Origin: Candidatus Desulfovibrio intestinavium
Lineage (GTDB): Bacteria > Desulfobacterota > Desulfovibrionia > Desulfovibrionales > Desulfovibrionaceae
Direction of reading: 5' to 3'
Length of the DNA: 57,628 nt
NCBI GenBank assembly: GCA_019118345.1
Contig: DWZD01000041.1
Location: 1-57,628 of the forward strand
Shown here: piece by piece, positions 33,865-41,715 of the stretch
Layout of the letters: each line of letters begins with the position of its first letter
Position numbering within the stretch: position 1 is the stretch's first letter
The notes under the pieces: model-generated
The model's database searches: none
What the model was told of the DNA's origin: nothing
The model's input: the letters and a program-made list of their open reading frames with translations, nothing else
Made by a program: the position numbers and the translations under genes

Positions 33865-34887
33865 CTACTTCTGGGTATCAAGCACCATCTGCACCAGCTC
33901 GGCGGGCAGCACGTCCTTGAACTTGTCCCACACCGGGCGGGTCGCCTTGCGGAACTCCTCAAGCTGGGCTTCGTTCAGATCGATGATGGTGATCCCGGCC
34001 TTGATGAAGCCTTCGCGGGCCTCGGCCTCATTCTTGGGATAGAGCACCTCGCGCTGATAGGTCAGGGCTTCGGCTGCGGCCTCGCGGATGATCTGCTGCG
34101 CCGCGGGGGGCAGCTTGTCCCACCAGGCCTTGTTGGCCATCATGACCTGCATGCCGTAATTGTGATAGGTGGTGGCCGCGTACTTCAGCACCTCGTGGTG
34201 CTTGGCCCCGTACATGTGGGGGAAGGTATTGCCTTCGCCGTCCACGGTGCCCTGCTGCAGGGCGGTGTAGGTTTCGCCCCAGGCCACGGGCGTGGGATTC
34301 ATCTTCAGGATCTTGGCCACTTCGACTTCCACGGCCGAGTCGGTGGTGCGCATCTTGAGGCCGGCCAGGTCGGAAATGCCGTTGATGGGCCGCTTGATGC
34401 TGACGAAGTTCCGATAGCCGTATTCGGCGTACATGATGGGTTCAAGGCCGATATCGTTGGCTACCTTGTGAAAATAGTCCGCAAGCGGGCCGTGATCCAT
34501 GGCGGCATAAAACTGCTTCTGCTTGGCCGGGCTGGTGATGTAGGGCAGGTCAAACACCTGATAAAGGGGCGAGAAGTTGGCCATGTTCGGCGTGGAGCTG
34601 ACGGCCATTTCCAGACTGCCCTTCTGCGCGCCTTCCATCAGCACACGGTCGCTGCCGAGGATGGCGTTGGGAAAGATCTGCACGCGGATTTTCTTGCCGC
34701 TCTTGGCTTCCACCAGCTCCTTGAACTTTTCAAAAGCCAGGGTGATGTGATTGCCGGGAGGCGTGGTGTGCGCCACGCGAAACTTGAGCTTCGGCCCGTC
34801 ATAGGCCGCCTGCGCCGCCTGATCATAACCGGGCAGCGTCACGCCGAAAACGGCGAGTACCAGAGCCAGAATCAGACACTTTTTCAT
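33865..34887 (-). CDS. TRAP substrate-binding protein DctP
   Basis: A 340-residue periplasmic binding protein. A Sec signal peptide (MKKCLILALVLAVFGVTLPG, cleavage near AQAA) precedes the DctP fold: LKFRVAHTTPPGNHITLAFE, EAKSGKKIRVQIFPNAILGS, the conserved arginine region GLKMRTTDSAVEVEVAK, MNPTPVAWGETYTALQQGTV and DGEGNTFPHMYGAKHHEVLK. The ATG at 34887 has an AGGAGG ribosome-binding site. It delivers a carboxylate-type ligand to the fused permease. A palindrome and a membrane LuxR regulator gene lie upstream in the divergent direction, suggesting ligand-responsive control. Confidence 0.94.
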   Translation of the reverse strand: MKKCLILALVLAVFGVTLPGYDQAAQAAYDGPKLKFRVAHTTPPGNHITLAFEKFKELVEAKSGKKIRVQIFPNAILGSDRVLMEGAQKGSLEMAVSSTPNMANFSPLYQVFDLPYITSPAKQKQFYAAMDHGPLADYFHKVANDIGLEPIMYAEYGYRNFVSIKRPINGISDLAGLKMRTTDSAVEVEVAKILKMNPTPVAWGETYTALQQGTVDGEGNTFPHMYGAKHHEVLKYAATTYHNYGMQVMMANKAWWDKLPPAAQQIIREAAAEALTYQREVLYPKNEAEAREGFIKAGITIIDLNEAQLEEFRKATRPVWDKFKDVLPAELVQMVLDTQK

Positions 34888-35008
34888 GATGCTCCTCCTG
34901 ATGGTTCCGTGAGCGGGATGATTGTTCAAATATGCACAAGCCACGGAAAAAGGCTATCCGTCTGGGGGGTATTTTGCCCCGTCAGGTGAAAATCCCCCTT
35001 TTTCGTAG

Positions 35009-35030
35009 GCATACCTCAAAGAGGTATTGC
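35009..35030. promoter_or_regulatory. Palindromic candidate operator in the dctP/LuxR spacer
   Basis: ATACCTC-AAA-GAGGTAT (35011-35027) is a perfect 7-bp inverted repeat around AAA, extended imperfectly by GC on each side. It lies about 124 bp before dctP and about 110 bp before the regulator gene. Symmetry and position fit a dimeric HTH binding site, most simply for the adjacent LuxR-type regulator. Confidence 0.6.
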
Positions 35031-35088
35031 CGCACCAACTCCTTTGATTTTCTTGATCAGATTACCGGAGCGCGCATGGGGAGGCGTC

Positions 35089-35117
35089 TTGAAAAAGCGG
35101 AAAAGTCCGCATACCAT
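35089..35117 (+). promoter_or_regulatory. Possible promoter of the LuxR-type regulator
   Basis: TTGAAA (35089-35094), a 17-bp spacer and TACCAT (35112-35117) make a reasonable sigma70 promoter 20 bp before the ATG. The spacer itself contains a GCGGA/TCCGC inverted repeat. Confidence 0.45.
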
Positions 35118-35137
35118 ATTCAAAAAACAGAACTGTC

Positions 35138-36547
35138 ATGCAGCGAAATATCCTTTCTCATGTCCCTTCCCTCCTTCTGACTATCTGCCGTGCGGGCGCC
35201 CTGGCCGTCTGGTCCTGGCTGCTGCTCCACATGGATATCGACAGTCCGGAATTTTTCTGGATAGGAGAAAGCGGGCCGCTGGCCGCCATGTTGCCGTTTG
35301 CGGTGGCAGCCTTCCTGCTGTGCGATTGGCGCGGTCTGCCGCCGCAGACCGGCAGGGGGGTGTGGGTCTGTCTGCCGTCGCTGTGCCTGCTGGCGGCCCT
35401 GACTCCCCTTGTCTGGCCGTGGGCGGCGGGCACGGCAGGCATCTGGCTGGTCTGCGCCTGCGCGGGCTTGGGCCTGGCCCTGACCTTTCTTTCCCTGCTG
35501 CAAAGGCTGAAAGCGCTGCCGCCGCCGCACTGCGCCGTTGCCATTGGCGGCGGCATGTTTCTGGGCGGACTGGTGGTGGAGCTGCTCGAGGGGCTGTCCC
35601 GGCCGCCGCTGCTTGCGGCGCTTGTCCTTGCGTCCGCTCTGGCCGGGCTGGCTCTGCCGCGTGACGAGGCCCCCACGCCCGCCGTGTCCGACATGGGGCC
35701 GGGCGAGCGGGTCGCCGCGCTGCTCACATGTCTGTTCAGCGGTCTGGGCATCGGCGCCTACAGCGTCCTGTGGGAAACCTTTGCGCCCCTGCCGGGGCTG
35801 AGCCTTGACGGCATCCTGCTGGCCCTGCTGGCGGCCCTCGCGCCGGCGGCGGCCCTTTTGCCTGCCTGGCGCAATGGCCCGCTGGTGCTGGGGGTGCTGC
35901 CCTTTGCCGTGGTGGCCTATACGGCCTGGCCGCTCCTGCATCGCGAGTCTCCGGCGCTGTCCCTGCAAAGCCTGCAGGTTTCCTATAGCCTGCTGATGGT
36001 CTGGACGCTGACCCTGATCTGCCAGCTGGCTGCCCGCCGGGCGACATGGCGGCGGCTGGCGGCCAGGGCGGGCGCGCTGCTGCTGCTCGGCATCACGCTG
36101 GGCCGCATGGCGCAGACGTCCGTGGCCCTTTGCCTGACGCGCGGCACGGCGGTCAATCTGCTGTTTCTCCTGCTGGCCGTGCTGGCCGTCTGCTGCTTTC
36201 TGGCCTGGAGCCGCATCTGGCAGCGGCTGCTCGAATCCTCGCCGTGCCCGGCGCGGCGGGGCACGCCCGGCGAGGAGGAAAACGGCCTGCCCAGCGATCT
36301 CGACACCTGCCGGGATATTTTTCGCCAGCTCGGGCTGACGCCGCAGCAGGCGCTGATAGCCGCCATGCTGGCGCACAAGCGCAATGACGCGGACATCTGC
36401 AGCCGCCTCAGCATTTCGCCCGCCACCCTCAAGACCCATATTCGCAATATCCTGCGCCGCACGGGCATCAGCAGCCGCCACGAGCTGTCCTGGCTTCTGC
36501 TTTCGGCCAGCCCGGCCCGGCAGGAGCGCAACGGCACGCATCCGTAG
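35138..36547 (+). CDS. Membrane-embedded LuxR-type transcriptional regulator
   Basis: A 469-residue protein. Roughly residues 1-370 form ten to twelve membrane helices (for example VSYSLLMVWTLTLICQLAA, LLFLLLAVLAVCCFLAWS). After a short linker (RRGTPGEEENGLPS) comes a LuxR-type helix-turn-helix at about 400-460: LGLTPQQALIAAMLAHKRND, ICSRLSISPATLKTHIRNIL, RRTGISSRHEL. DNA binding from the membrane would let it sense a membrane or transported signal directly. The same architecture is, to my knowledge, abundant in gut Actinobacteria such as Eggerthella, next to transport and reductase genes. It is divergent from the TRAP genes and is their likely regulator. No strong ribosome-binding site precedes the ATG. 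Confidence 0.88.
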   Translation: MQRNILSHVPSLLLTICRAGALAVWSWLLLHMDIDSPEFFWIGESGPLAAMLPFAVAAFLLCDWRGLPPQTGRGVWVCLPSLCLLAALTPLVWPWAAGTAGIWLVCACAGLGLALTFLSLLQRLKALPPPHCAVAIGGGMFLGGLVVELLEGLSRPPLLAALVLASALAGLALPRDEAPTPAVSDMGPGERVAALLTCLFSGLGIGAYSVLWETFAPLPGLSLDGILLALLAALAPAAALLPAWRNGPLVLGVLPFAVVAYTAWPLLHRESPALSLQSLQVSYSLLMVWTLTLICQLAARRATWRRLAARAGALLLLGITLGRMAQTSVALCLTRGTAVNLLFLLLAVLAVCCFLAWSRIWQRLLESSPCPARRGTPGEEENGLPSDLDTCRDIFRQLGLTPQQALIAAMLAHKRNDADICSRLSISPATLKTHIRNILRRTGISSRHELSWLLLSASPARQERNGTHP

Positions 36548-36584
36548 GGGCGGCACGTCCGCGCGACCGGCAGCCCACGATACG

Positions 36585-36615
36585 AAAAAGGGGCCTGCGG
36601 ATGACCGCAGGCCCC
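36585..36615 (-). terminator. Terminator of tRNA-Leu
   Basis: GGGGCCTGCGG pairs with CCGCAGGCCCC around ATGA. On the minus strand it is followed by a five-T run (36589-36585) and lies 9 bp beyond the tRNA-Leu 3' end. It also separates the convergent LuxR-type gene. Confidence 0.85.
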
Positions 36616-36624
36616 TGTCGTTTC

Positions 36625-36711
36625 TGGTACCGGGAGCGAGACTTGAACTCGCAAGGGCGTGAACCCGGCGGATTTTGAGTCCGCTGCGTCTACCAATTCC
36701 ACCATCCCGGC
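36625..36711 (-). tRNA. tRNA-Leu (anticodon CAA)
   Basis: An 87-nt class II tRNA read on the minus strand. The acceptor GCCGGGA pairs with TCCCGGT (1-72 wobble), CCA is encoded, the D arm contains GGTGGAATTGGTAGAC, and the anticodon stem GCGGA/TCCGC surrounds loop CTCAAAA with anticodon CAA. The variable arm and T arm (GAGTTCAAGTCTC) fit tRNA-Leu. Confidence 0.95.
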
Positions 36712-36773
36712 AGGCATGCGCCGCATGGGCGCAACCAACAGACTTTTGCCGAAAAGACGGCGGAAGTCAAGCC

Positions 36774-37688
36774 TTACCTGTGAATGAAGCGCCGGGCGGG
36801 AAGGGGGCAGTCCCCGGATCTGTCCAGCGAGAGCAGGAGCACCGCCCCCAGTACGAGGATGCTGCCGATCCAGCCCATGAGGGTGAAACTTTCCTGCCAG
36901 AACAGCCAGACCCAGAGCGTGCTGAGCACCGGCTCGAGATAGCAGGTCACGGCGGCCCGCACGAGGCCGATGCGCTTGAGGGCCAGCCCGTAGCAGAGAT
37001 AGGCGAAATAGCTGGTGCACATGCCGAGCAGGGCCAGGCAGAGCCAGACGCGGGGGGAGTGGTCGAGGCTGACGGGCGTCGCCAGCCAGAGGGCCGCAAG
37101 GCCGCCGATCAGCGAATAAAAATAGAGGGTCGCCGCGCTGTAGCGGTTTTGCCACCAGCGATAGAAGGGATAGTGCGAGGCATAGCTTAAGCCGATGAGC
37201 AGGCCGCAGGCGATGCCGAGCCAGGAATGCTGTCCCGGCAGGCTGCCGCCGGAAAAGCAGACCAGGGCCGTGCCGCAGAGGGCCACGCCAATGGCCGCGA
37301 GCTTGCGTCCGGAAATGCTCTCGCCGAAGAGAATGCGCGAAATGATCGCTACCCAGATGGGCGCGGTGTACATGAGCACCACGGACATGGCCGCGCCGCT
37401 CAGTTTGATGGCGTATTGGGTGACGGAATAGAAGACCCCGATGCCCCAGACCCCGAAGAGGATAAAGCTCGACGCCGCACGGGGCGGGACGGCGATCTGC
37501 CGGGTGGCGAGGGTGTGGCAGAGGAAGAGCAGCAGGCCGAAGGCCGAACGCCAGAAGGCCGTCTCCAGCGGGCTGACGCCCTCGGCCATGCAGACCTTGG
37601 AGAGGACGCCCACCAGCGACCAGAAAAAGGCCGTGAGGATGATCCAGAAATAGCCGCTGGCCGCGTGAGAGGAAGCAGGAGCGTTCAT
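36774..37688 (-). CDS. EamA/DMT-family transporter
   Basis: A 304-residue protein with ten predicted membrane helices in two EamA halves, for example GYFWIILTAFFWSLVGVLSK at the start, GAAMSVVLMYTAPIWVAIIS in the first half and VRAAVTCYLEPVLSTLWVWL in the second. The family exports amino acids and other metabolites; the substrate cannot be assigned. The ATG at 37688 starts directly before the first helix, whereas the longer open frame upstream overlaps the deacetylase-like gene. It follows the deacetylase-like gene by 46 bp on the same strand. Confidence 0.9.
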   Translation of the reverse strand: MNAPASSHAASGYFWIILTAFFWSLVGVLSKVCMAEGVSPLETAFWRSAFGLLLFLCHTLATRQIAVPPRAASSFILFGVWGIGVFYSVTQYAIKLSGAAMSVVLMYTAPIWVAIISRILFGESISGRKLAAIGVALCGTALVCFSGGSLPGQHSWLGIACGLLIGLSYASHYPFYRWWQNRYSAATLYFYSLIGGLAALWLATPVSLDHSPRVWLCLALLGMCTSYFAYLCYGLALKRIGLVRAAVTCYLEPVLSTLWVWLFWQESFTLMGWIGSILVLGAVLLLSLDRSGDCPLPARRFIHR

Positions 37689-37734
37689 GGGCGAACCGGG
37701 ATGACAGGGCGTCCGTGGCGGGCAGCCGGCAGGG

Positions 37735-38787
37735 CTACCAGTCGCCCGAACCGTCAGGACGGGAGGGAAAGGACAGGTTGTCGGCTTCGGCCCGCAGTTG
37801 GGCCGCCGTGCAGCCCCGCACCGGGAATGCTTCACGCAGCCAGCTGAGGAAATTGAAGATGATCTCCCGCATGGCGCGTGCCGCCGCCTTGTCCGGCACA
37901 TGGGGCGAGCCGCCGGGCAGCATTTCCGAGGAATGCCAGAACAGGCTGAGCACGCGCCCGCCCCGGGCCTGATGCAGGCGGGCGGCCCAGCGCATGGCGC
38001 GCGGCCCGTGCCAGAAGGGATTGGCGCTCAGCGCGCCCCAGAAATGGAAGCTGTCCGCATGACGGCGCGGCGCAAGGCCGCGCCAGAGGCGGGGCAGGGC
38101 GGGGAAAAGGGGAATCTGGGTGATGGGCGCTTCCAGCAGGCGGGTGTCGCCGTGGCCCTCCACCCAGTAGGGATCGGCGGGCGCAAGAAAATGATCCGCG
38201 CCGTCGGGAAACAGGCGCAGCGGGCAGACCGAACTGTCCAGCGTGATGCCGGCCTCGGCCAGCAGGGGCCGCACCGTCTTCTTGAGATCCCAGCGTCCCA
38301 TGCGGAAGCTCGTCAGCGGCGCGCCGTTGAAGCGTTCTCCCGCTTCCAGCAGGGTGCGCAGGCGCTGCCGCAAGAGATCGCGCGGCAATCTGTCCGTGCG
38401 GATGGGCGGCCCGTCGGACGGAGCCTCGCCCAGCGGCGGGGTGCTCCAGTGATGGAGATGGGCGGCGATTTCCGCGCCGTGGCGGTCGCGCATGATTTCC
38501 AGCGTCCGGCAGGCGTCGGCATCGGCAAAGACCGTGTGGGCGCAGAAAAGCGTCAGCGGAAAGCCCAGCTCGTCGGAAAGGGGGGCCAGCTGCGGCAGCA
38601 GGCCCACATTGCGCACGCCGCAGCCCGTGGCGGCATAGCGCCCGGAAAACAGGCCCTCCTCCTCCACGTCCAGACTGACGATGACGCGCAGGGCCGCGTC
38701 AGCCCCGGATGCGGGCGCGACGGACGGGACGGCGCAGGCGGCGGAACCTTCGGGAGCGGCGGGAGCGGCGGGGCGATGGGTGACCAT
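37735..38787 (-). CDS. Polysaccharide deacetylase-like protein (WalW-like)
   Basis: A 350-residue protein. After a 30-residue Ala/Pro-rich start comes a NodB-like fold: LRVIVSLDVEEEGLFSG, FPLTLFCAHTVF, HGAEIAAHLHHWSTPP (histidines in metal-site position), SFRMGRWDLKKTV, ITLDSSVCP and LFWHSSEMLPGGSPH. This pattern matches the WalW-type proteins annotated in O-antigen or capsule loci. It may remove acetyl groups from a glycan; the active-site aspartate and histidines look present but were not verified by alignment. It is divergent from the GT4 gene, sharing a 78-bp spacer. An open frame continuing upstream to 39906 is antisense to the glycosyltransferase and rejected. Confidence 0.78.
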   Translation of the reverse strand: MVTHRPAAPAAPEGSAACAVPSVAPASGADAALRVIVSLDVEEEGLFSGRYAATGCGVRNVGLLPQLAPLSDELGFPLTLFCAHTVFADADACRTLEIMRDRHGAEIAAHLHHWSTPPLGEAPSDGPPIRTDRLPRDLLRQRLRTLLEAGERFNGAPLTSFRMGRWDLKKTVRPLLAEAGITLDSSVCPLRLFPDGADHFLAPADPYWVEGHGDTRLLEAPITQIPLFPALPRLWRGLAPRRHADSFHFWGALSANPFWHGPRAMRWAARLHQARGGRVLSLFWHSSEMLPGGSPHVPDKAAARAMREIIFNFLSWLREAFPVRGCTAAQLRAEADNLSFPSRPDGSGDW

Positions 38788-38865
38788 GCCCTGTGTGTAG
38801 ACCTTTTCCGCCCGGCAGGCAAGACGCGCCCTTGCCAAAGCGGACGGAATGCTGGAATATGGGGC

Positions 38866-39948
38866 ATGCCTGACATCATGCGAATTCTCTTTCTCATGGA
38901 AGATCTTTGCTACGGCGGCACGCAGCGCCAGATGCTCGAACTGGCCCGGCGGCTGGATCGCGCGCGCTTTGCGCCCATCATGCTGACCCTGACCGGCCCG
39001 ACGGATTTGGATGAAACGGCCCGGGAGGCCGGCATCGAGGTGCATCATCTGGGGCGCGACCGGCGGCTGGCTCCCTTCTTCTTCGCACGGCTCGGTTCGG
39101 CCCTGCGCACCCTGCGGCCCCATGTGCTCGTGCCCTGCACGGCCCTGCCCAATATCTGGGGCCGTCTCTGGGGCAGGGCGCTGGGCCTGCCCGTGCTGGG
39201 CACGGTGCGCGGCGGCGGCGGGCCGAAACGCCAGCACGAGCGCCTGCTCTGGCGGCTCACCGGGCATATGGTCTGCAATTCCGAGGCCCTGTGCGAGGTT
39301 TTGCAGGGGCTTGGCGTTCCGGCCGGGCATCTGAGCTACATTCCCAACGGGGTGGACACGGCGCGCTTTTGCGCCCCGACGGAGCCGGTCTCCTTGCGGC
39401 CGCCGCGCATCCTCTGCGTGGCCCGGCTGGCCGGGGACAAGGATCATGTGACCCTGTTCCGCGCCTTTGCCCGGGTGCGGGAACGGCATCCTGAAGCGGT
39501 GCTGCGGCTGGTGGGCGACGGCCCGGAGGAAGCGCGCCTCAGGCAATGGGCGGCCGCGCATGCGGCGGGCCAAGGCATCGAATTCGTGCCCGGCCGTCCC
39601 GACGTGCGGGACGAATATGCGCAGGCACGCCTCTTTGCCCTGTCGTCGGTGCGCGAGGGCCAGCCCAATGTCCTGCTGGAAGCCATGTCCTGCGGCCTGC
39701 CGCTCTGCGCCACGGCCGTGGGCGGCATTCCCCGGCTGGTGACGCCCGGCGAGAACGGTTTTCTCGCCGGGGCGGGCGATGATGCGGCCTTGGCCGCTCA
39801 CATCTGCCGCCTGCTGGCTGAGCCGGAACTGGGGGATCGTCTGGGCCGGGCGGGCCGCGAGCGCGTGGAGCGGGACTTTGCCTTTGAACGGATGGTGGCC
39901 GCCCATGAGGAACTGTTCGTGCGGCTGGCGGGGGAGGCGAGATGTTGA
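38866..39948 (+). CDS. Glycosyltransferase family 4 protein
   Basis: A 360-residue GT-B glycosyltransferase. N-terminal glycine loop FLMEDLCYGGTQRQMLELAR, middle YIPNGVDTARFC, and the nucleotide-sugar part ILCVARLAGDKDHVTLFRAF followed by SVREGQPNVLLEAMSCGLPL with the E-x7-E signature. It probably adds a hexose or similar from a nucleotide-diphospho sugar to a lipid-linked or nascent glycan. The start is ATG 38866 or 38878. It opens a plus-strand operon; the next gene overlaps it by 7 bases. Confidence 0.93.
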   Translation: MPDIMRILFLMEDLCYGGTQRQMLELARRLDRARFAPIMLTLTGPTDLDETAREAGIEVHHLGRDRRLAPFFFARLGSALRTLRPHVLVPCTALPNIWGRLWGRALGLPVLGTVRGGGGPKRQHERLLWRLTGHMVCNSEALCEVLQGLGVPAGHLSYIPNGVDTARFCAPTEPVSLRPPRILCVARLAGDKDHVTLFRAFARVRERHPEAVLRLVGDGPEEARLRQWAAAHAAGQGIEFVPGRPDVRDEYAQARLFALSSVREGQPNVLLEAMSCGLPLCATAVGGIPRLVTPGENGFLAGAGDDAALAAHICRLLAEPELGDRLGRAGRERVERDFAFERMVAAHEELFVRLAGEARC

Positions 39949-40424
39949 ACATGGCCGTTTGGCGGCGGGCCCTTTGCCTGCTGCCGCTGCTCATCTGGCT
40001 GGCAATGCCGTCCGCCGCTCCGGCACGAGCCGGGCATGGGGTGACCGGCCAGCATGCCGTGCCGCCCGCGCCCGGGGAGGTGACGGAACTCTGGGAGGGC
40101 AAGGTGCTGACCTCCCACTTCCGGGTGGCCATCTGCGTCAACGGGCGAGGCTCATTGCGCGGCGCGGCGCTGTTGCGCACACGCAGCGGGCAGGTGGATG
40201 TCTATCATCTGGAGGGCGGCGTGCGGGACGGACGGGTGGAGGCGCGCCATCCCTCGTCGGGGCATGTTTTTTCGGTAACGCTGTATGACGGCGAGGTGCG
40301 GGGCAAACTGCGCCTGAACCGCGGCCTTTCCTTTGATATTGAGGGACGGCGCACGCTGAACGTGCCCGTGACCGAAGACTGCGCCCCTGTCCCCGAGGAC
40401 GGCTGGCGTGTGCAAGAGGAATGA
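39942..40424 (+). CDS. Exported protein of unknown function
   Basis: A 160-residue protein that I do not recognise. A signal peptide is clear (RRALCLLPLLIWLAMPSAAP, probable cleavage after ARA near residue 30). The mature part is a predicted beta-rich domain (GEVTELWEGKVLTSHFRVAI, AALLRTRSGQVDVYHLEGGV, GEVRGKLRLNRGLSFDIEG). It overlaps the GT4 gene by 7 bases and the GT2 gene by 4, so it is translationally tied to both. A periplasmic role in handling the glycan product is the simplest guess. Confidence 0.75.
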   Translation: MLNMAVWRRALCLLPLLIWLAMPSAAPARAGHGVTGQHAVPPAPGEVTELWEGKVLTSHFRVAICVNGRGSLRGAALLRTRSGQVDVYHLEGGVRDGRVEARHPSSGHVFSVTLYDGEVRGKLRLNRGLSFDIEGRRTLNVPVTEDCAPVPEDGWRVQEE

Positions 40425-41596
40425 CTATGTGGGAGATCTTTCTGGTGCTGGCCGCCCTGCAGTGCGGTCTGCTGATTTGGCTGGGAAAGGTGGGCGAACG
40501 GCTGGCCCGCGAGGAAAAGGCGGCCATCTTCGGTCTGGCCAATGAGGGCGACTGGCCGCGCGCTGCCCTCATCATTCCGGCCGCCGGCACGCATCCGCGC
40601 ATGGAAGAGGCGTTGGAATCCCTGCTGGAACAGGACTATCCGCAATTGCTGCCCGTGATGGTGACCGCCACCGACGGCGAACCCTCCGCCCGGCTGGTCA
40701 GGGAGCTGCAGAACCGTTATCCGGCCCTGCGGCATGTGGTGGCCGGCGAGGCGCGCGGCTGCGGCCAGAAGAACCATAACAGTCTGGCCGGCGTGGCCGC
40801 CGTGGGCGAAGCGGCTGAGGTCTATGTTTTTTGCGACAGCACCCATATTGCCGCGCCGGATTTCGTGCGGCGGCTGGTGGCCCCGGTGGCGCGCGGCGAG
40901 GCGGAATTTTCCACCGGTTACCATCAGGTCACGCCCCGCGATAGCGGCCCCGTGACCCTGGCCTATGCCCTCTGCGTCCAGCTCATGCGCTATCTGCAGG
41001 GTCTGGCCCGGCAGTTCACCCAGCCGTGGGGCGGGGCCATGTGCATCAGCCGGGCGGCCTTCGAGCGGCATCAGGTGCGCGAACTCTGGGCGGGCAACGT
41101 GGTGGACGACTGCGCGCTGGCCGGGGTGCTGCCCGCGCGCGGCGTGACGGTCAAGCTCTGCCCCGGCGCGCTCCTGCGTACCGAGGCCGCCGGCCACCGT
41201 CTGGACATCTGGCGGGCCTGGATGGATCGGCAGGTGCTTTTCCTCAAGTTCTGCGTGCCGTCCCAGTGGCGGCTGCTGGGCGGGCTGTGCGCGGTCATGG
41301 CCCTGCCGCCGCTCATGGCCGTCCTGTCCCTGCTGGGCGGCCTTACGGGGCTGGCCTCCACGGGCAGCGTGGCCGTGGCCTTCCTCTATCTGATCGCGCT
41401 GGCCGCCGCCATGGGCCATTGGCGCGAACTGGCGGGCAACCGCCTGCCCATCTGGCGCTGGATGACGGCCTTTGCCCTCAGCGCGGGCATGTTTGTCTGG
41501 GTCTATGCCCGCAGCATCCGGGCGCGGGGCATCCTCTGGCACGGCATCTGGTACGAGGTCGGGGAGGGCGGCCGCGTGCGCGGCATGCGGCGCTGA
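40421..41596 (+). CDS. GT2 glycosyltransferase, ceramide-glucosyltransferase-like
   Basis: A 391-residue membrane glycosyltransferase. It has an N-terminal helix, a GT-A catalytic domain (AALIIPAAGTHPRMEEALES, TATDGE, VFCDSTH as the metal DxD-like site, VVDDCALA, and WMDRQVLF in place of QxxRW), then four C-terminal helices (LLGGLCAVMALPPLMAVLSL). The motif spacing resembles ceramide glucosyltransferases and the hopanoid HpnI type, which use lipid acceptors. This suggests a glycolipid product. It overlaps the exported-protein gene by 4 bases. The acceptor lipid is unknown. Confidence 0.88.
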   Translation: MTMWEIFLVLAALQCGLLIWLGKVGERLAREEKAAIFGLANEGDWPRAALIIPAAGTHPRMEEALESLLEQDYPQLLPVMVTATDGEPSARLVRELQNRYPALRHVVAGEARGCGQKNHNSLAGVAAVGEAAEVYVFCDSTHIAAPDFVRRLVAPVARGEAEFSTGYHQVTPRDSGPVTLAYALCVQLMRYLQGLARQFTQPWGGAMCISRAAFERHQVRELWAGNVVDDCALAGVLPARGVTVKLCPGALLRTEAAGHRLDIWRAWMDRQVLFLKFCVPSQWRLLGGLCAVMALPPLMAVLSLLGGLTGLASTGSVAVAFLYLIALAAAMGHWRELAGNRLPIWRWMTAFALSAGMFVWVYARSIRARGILWHGIWYEVGEGGRVRGMRR

Positions 41597-41715
41597 GGAG
41601 GGGCGGCTGGAGTTCGCCTGTTTTCCGCGTTGCCCGGTCAGGGCCGTCCGGGTGCGTCTGAACGTACGTTCCGGCGGCTGTGGCGCGGCAATGCAAAAGA
41701 AGTGGAGGTCTCCCC

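Noticed and set aside
31957..34989. A 1010-codon open frame on the plus strand across the TRAP genes
   Set aside because: Antisense shadow of dctQM and dctP with a low-complexity Gly/His/Gln/Asp-rich translation and no homology signal.
38788..39906. N-terminal extension of the deacetylase-like gene to 723 residues
   Set aside because: The extension is antisense to the GT4 gene; the deacetylase fold is complete from the ATG at 38787.
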